Source of the DNA: Candidatus Dormiibacterota bacterium | GTDB taxonomy: Bacteria; Chloroflexota; Dormibacteria; Aeolococcales; Aeolococcaceae | Length of the DNA stretch: 6,693 nucleotides | Direction: 5' to 3' | Assembly: GCA_003170875.1 (NCBI GenBank) | Contig: PMYJ01000034.1 | Span: 1 to 6,693 of the forward strand | In this document: piece by piece, positions 5,289 through 6,693 of the stretch | How the letters are laid out: every line of letters begins with the position of its first letter | Numbering within the stretch: position 1 is the stretch's first letter | The notes under the pieces: model-generated | The model's input: only the letters and a program-made list of their open reading frames with translations | What the model was told of the DNA's origin: nothing | Databases searched by the model: none | Translations under genes and position numbers: made by a program

Positions 5289-6391
5289 TCGAGATCGGGA
5301 AGCATCACATCACGGACGAGGGCGCCCAGCCCGCCGACGGCGGCGATGAACTGACGCATGGTGCGCACGGTCGGGCCGAACCGGTCGAACTCCTCCGTGG
5401 CAAGTCCGTCCTCCGCGTAGGCGCGGCGAAAGTCGACGAAATGGCTGAGGAGCAGATCCATCAGACGCGGATCCACCGCGTCGCCGATTCGCGGGCGGAC
5501 CTCGACATCACTGGCATTGAATCGCTTCTGCCAGGTGTAGGGCGGGGAGATCACCGCATCCGCGCCGATCAGCTCACTCCAGTGCATATGGTTGCGAAAA
5601 GCCGCCGAGAGGAGCCGGAGCCGGTAGCCACGCTCGCGGAAAATCCCATATGCCTTCTTGAACACGGCGACCCCGGCCCACTCCAAGCACCCAGGATCGA
5701 CGCTGATGCCCTGCTTCTCCATCACCACCTTGAGCCAGTCGTCAAGACGGCCCACCATGATGGTGCAGATCGGACCCATCGACGCGATATCCCTGCCCTC
5801 GGCTTCGCGACGGCGAAGCCCTCGCTCGACACTCTCCGCAACGGCGATGCACTGCGGAAGCGTGAAGCAAACGGTCGCGTTGATGCTCACGCCTCGATAC
5901 GTCGCCTCCTCCATGGCCGGAATGCCCGCGCTCGTGGCCGGGATCTTCACGATCATGTTGGGTGCCAGTTCGGCGAAGGCGACCGCGTTCTCGACCATCG
6001 CCTCGGTGTTCCGGAACAACCGGGGATCAATCTGTATGGAGAGTCGCCCGTCGCGTCCGTGAGACATCTCAAAAGCCGGCTCGAGGAGCTTGGCGGCTCT
6101 GATGGACAACTCTTCGACCAGCTTCCAGCCGATCTGATCCTCGGTAGCCGCCGGCAGATCAGCAAGCAGATCTTCGATGCGTGGTCGCCACTTCACCATG
6201 TCTTTCTTGAGCATCCCGAGGGCGATCACCGGGTTGCAGGTGGCTCCGACCGCGCCGTTCTCGATCGCGTAGGCGAGCTCATCCACGTCCGCGGAGTCGT
6301 TCCACAGGCATGTCGGCGTGGTCTGCGTCATGCAGTGAAGTGGGCTCTCGTATCCACGCCGCGTCGGGTTATCCGTCATCTGCGCGAGCAT
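5285..6391 (-). CDS. Transaldolase-family class I aldolase (long form)
   Basis: This is a 368-residue protein from ATG 6391, which has GAGG 8 bases upstream; ATG 6379 is a less supported alternative. The fold signature of transaldolase is clear: CLWNDSAD (28-35), GATCNPVI (49-56), LSIQIDPRLF (117-126), MIVKIPATSAGI (146-157), SINATVCFT (169-177), MVGRLDDW (212-219) and SAAFRN (262-267). Aligned by hand to E. coli TalB, Lys149 is the Schiff-base lysine (TalB Lys132), Asp32 matches Asp17, Asn53 matches Asn35, Thr173 matches Thr156, and Arg215 and Arg266 match the phosphate-binding Arg181 and Arg228. The catalytic Glu96 is replaced by Gln120, Phe178 by Met212 and Ser226 by Ala264. A cytosolic aldol-cleaving or aldol-transferring enzyme is expected. 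The changed acid/base residue argues that it is not an ordinary pentose-phosphate transaldolase. It follows an MmsA-like dehydrogenase gene and overlaps the IclR gene. Confidence 0.88.
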   Translation of the reverse strand: MLAQMTDNPTRRGYESPLHCMTQTTPTCLWNDSADVDELAYAIENGAVGATCNPVIALGMLKKDMVKWRPRIEDLLADLPAATEDQIGWKLVEELSIRAAKLLEPAFEMSHGRDGRLSIQIDPRLFRNTEAMVENAVAFAELAPNMIVKIPATSAGIPAMEEATYRGVSINATVCFTLPQCIAVAESVERGLRRREAEGRDIASMGPICTIMVGRLDDWLKVVMEKQGISVDPGCLEWAGVAVFKKAYGIFRERGYRLRLLSAAFRNHMHWSELIGADAVISPPYTWQKRFNASDVEVRPRIGDAVDPRLMDLLLSHFVDFRRAYAEDGLATEEFDRFGPTVRTMRQFIAAVGGLGALVRDVMLPDLD

Positions 6392-6416
6392 CTCAATATC
6401 CTCATCACATCGTCTT

Positions 6417-6458
6417 CCTGGGTGGGAGCGCGCCGGAACCGGCAGCTTCCCACCCAGG
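6417..6458 (-). terminator. Strong hairpin between dehydrogenase and transaldolase genes
   Basis: CCTGGGTGGGA (6417-6427) and TCCCACCCAGG (6448-6458) form a perfect 11-bp stem. The 20-base interior contains a smaller GCCGG-AA-CCGGC hairpin (6432-6443). It lies 26 bases after the dehydrogenase stop and before the transaldolase ribosome binding site. On the minus strand it is followed by AAGACG, not a T-run. It could be a U-tract-less terminator or an intra-operon processing/stability element. Confidence 0.5.
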
Positions 6459-6483
6459 TGAAGTTTCGACGACGACCGCTCGC

Positions 6484-6693
6484 TCAGCTATTGCCCGGGA
6501 ACACGAGGCTGAGCTTCTCACGCCGGCCCGGGGCCGGCCAACGAAGGGTGACCATCTTCTCCTGTGTGAAGAAGCGAATGCCGTCCTCCCCGCGCATCTT
6601 GAGGTCGCCGAAGGCGGAACCGCGCGTGCCTCCGAAGCTGAGATAGCCCGCGGGCACCGGGATCGGGATGTTGATCCCGATCATCGGCACGTC
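6484..6693 (-). CDS. Methylmalonate/malonate-semialdehyde dehydrogenase (MmsA/IolA-like), C-terminus (5' truncated)
   Basis: Only the last 69 codons are in the window; the gene enters from the right edge. The segment IGINIPIPVPAGYLSFGG, then GSAFGDLKMRGEDGIRFFTQEKMVTLRWP, matches the highly conserved C-terminus of CoA-acylating methylmalonate-semialdehyde dehydrogenases (usual pattern GVNVPIPVP...SFGG...GD...G...RFYT..K.VT.RW). Those enzymes convert methylmalonate or malonate semialdehyde, NAD+ and CoA to propionyl- or acetyl-CoA in valine, beta-alanine and myo-inositol breakdown. The catalytic cysteine lies outside the window, so activity cannot be judged. A related aldehyde dehydrogenase with another substrate remains possible. 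The GTG at 6690 is internal. The transaldolase gene follows 92 bases downstream on the same strand. Confidence 0.85.
   Translation of the reverse strand, partial: DVPMIGINIPIPVPAGYLSFGGTRGSAFGDLKMRGEDGIRFFTQEKMVTLRWPAPGRREKLSLVFPGNS

Noticed and set aside
5441..6646. 401-codon open frame on the plus strand
   Set aside because: It lies antisense to the transaldolase, crosses the intergenic hairpin into the antisense of the dehydrogenase, has no recognisable domain, and is typical of third-position GC bias in a high-GC genome.
1..6693. tRNA, rRNA, CRISPR, insertion sequence or transposon ends
   Set aside because: On reading both strands I found no array of repeats, no transposase motif, and no tRNA-like or rRNA-like conserved sequence.

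Overview
The window is GC-rich bacterial DNA with dense coding and third-position GC bias. The gene content suggests a high-GC soil or environmental bacterium: an IclR regulator, an ABC importer remnant, a split Tm-1-like pair, a bacterial ComB homologue and an MmsA-type dehydrogenase. Actinomycetota or Chloroflexota are plausible hosts. This is inference from style and content, since no rRNA or other taxonomic marker is present.

Layout. The left edge (1-254, plus strand) is the C-terminal TOBE segment of an ABC-importer ATPase. It converges, with a 3-base gap, on a long run of minus-strand genes that fills the rest of the window. Read in the direction of transcription (right to left), these are: the C-terminus of a methylmalonate/malonate-semialdehyde dehydrogenase (6693-6484); a 92-bp gap with a strong hairpin; a long-form transaldolase-family class I aldolase (6391-5285); an IclR-family regulator that overlaps it by 4 bases (5288-4497); a protein tyrosine phosphatase of the Y_phosphatase3 type (about 4436-3633); a 357-bp, partly AT-richer non-coding gap with several palindromes; a Tm-1-like/UPF0261 ATP-binding protein (3275-2067); a short gap with a perfect 9-bp inverted repeat; a phosphoenolpyruvate-hydrolase-like TIM-barrel protein (2004-1156); a GC-rich hairpin; and a ComB-like 2-phosphosulfolactate phosphatase homologue (1004-258).

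How the genes may work together. The aldolase, aldehyde dehydrogenase, IclR regulator and ABC importer look like a catabolic locus for a sugar, polyol or sugar-acid-like substrate. The Tm-1-like protein and the TIM-barrel protein correspond to the two halves of the eukaryotic Tm-1 protein and probably act together. Their reaction is not established to my knowledge. No experimentally defined pathway that I know of matches the whole set.

Most notable points. (1) The phosphatase has its full N-terminal domain in an open frame but no ATG, GTG or TTG to start it. A well-placed AGAGGAG ribosome binding site points at an ACG codon. (2) The same frame runs back to the IclR stop, so only one TGA separates the two proteins. 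(3) The transaldolase carries Gln where transaldolases have the catalytic Glu, as in fructose-6-phosphate aldolase. (4) The Tm-1 halves are encoded by adjacent genes with an intergenic hairpin. I found no tRNA, rRNA, CRISPR array or insertion sequence.
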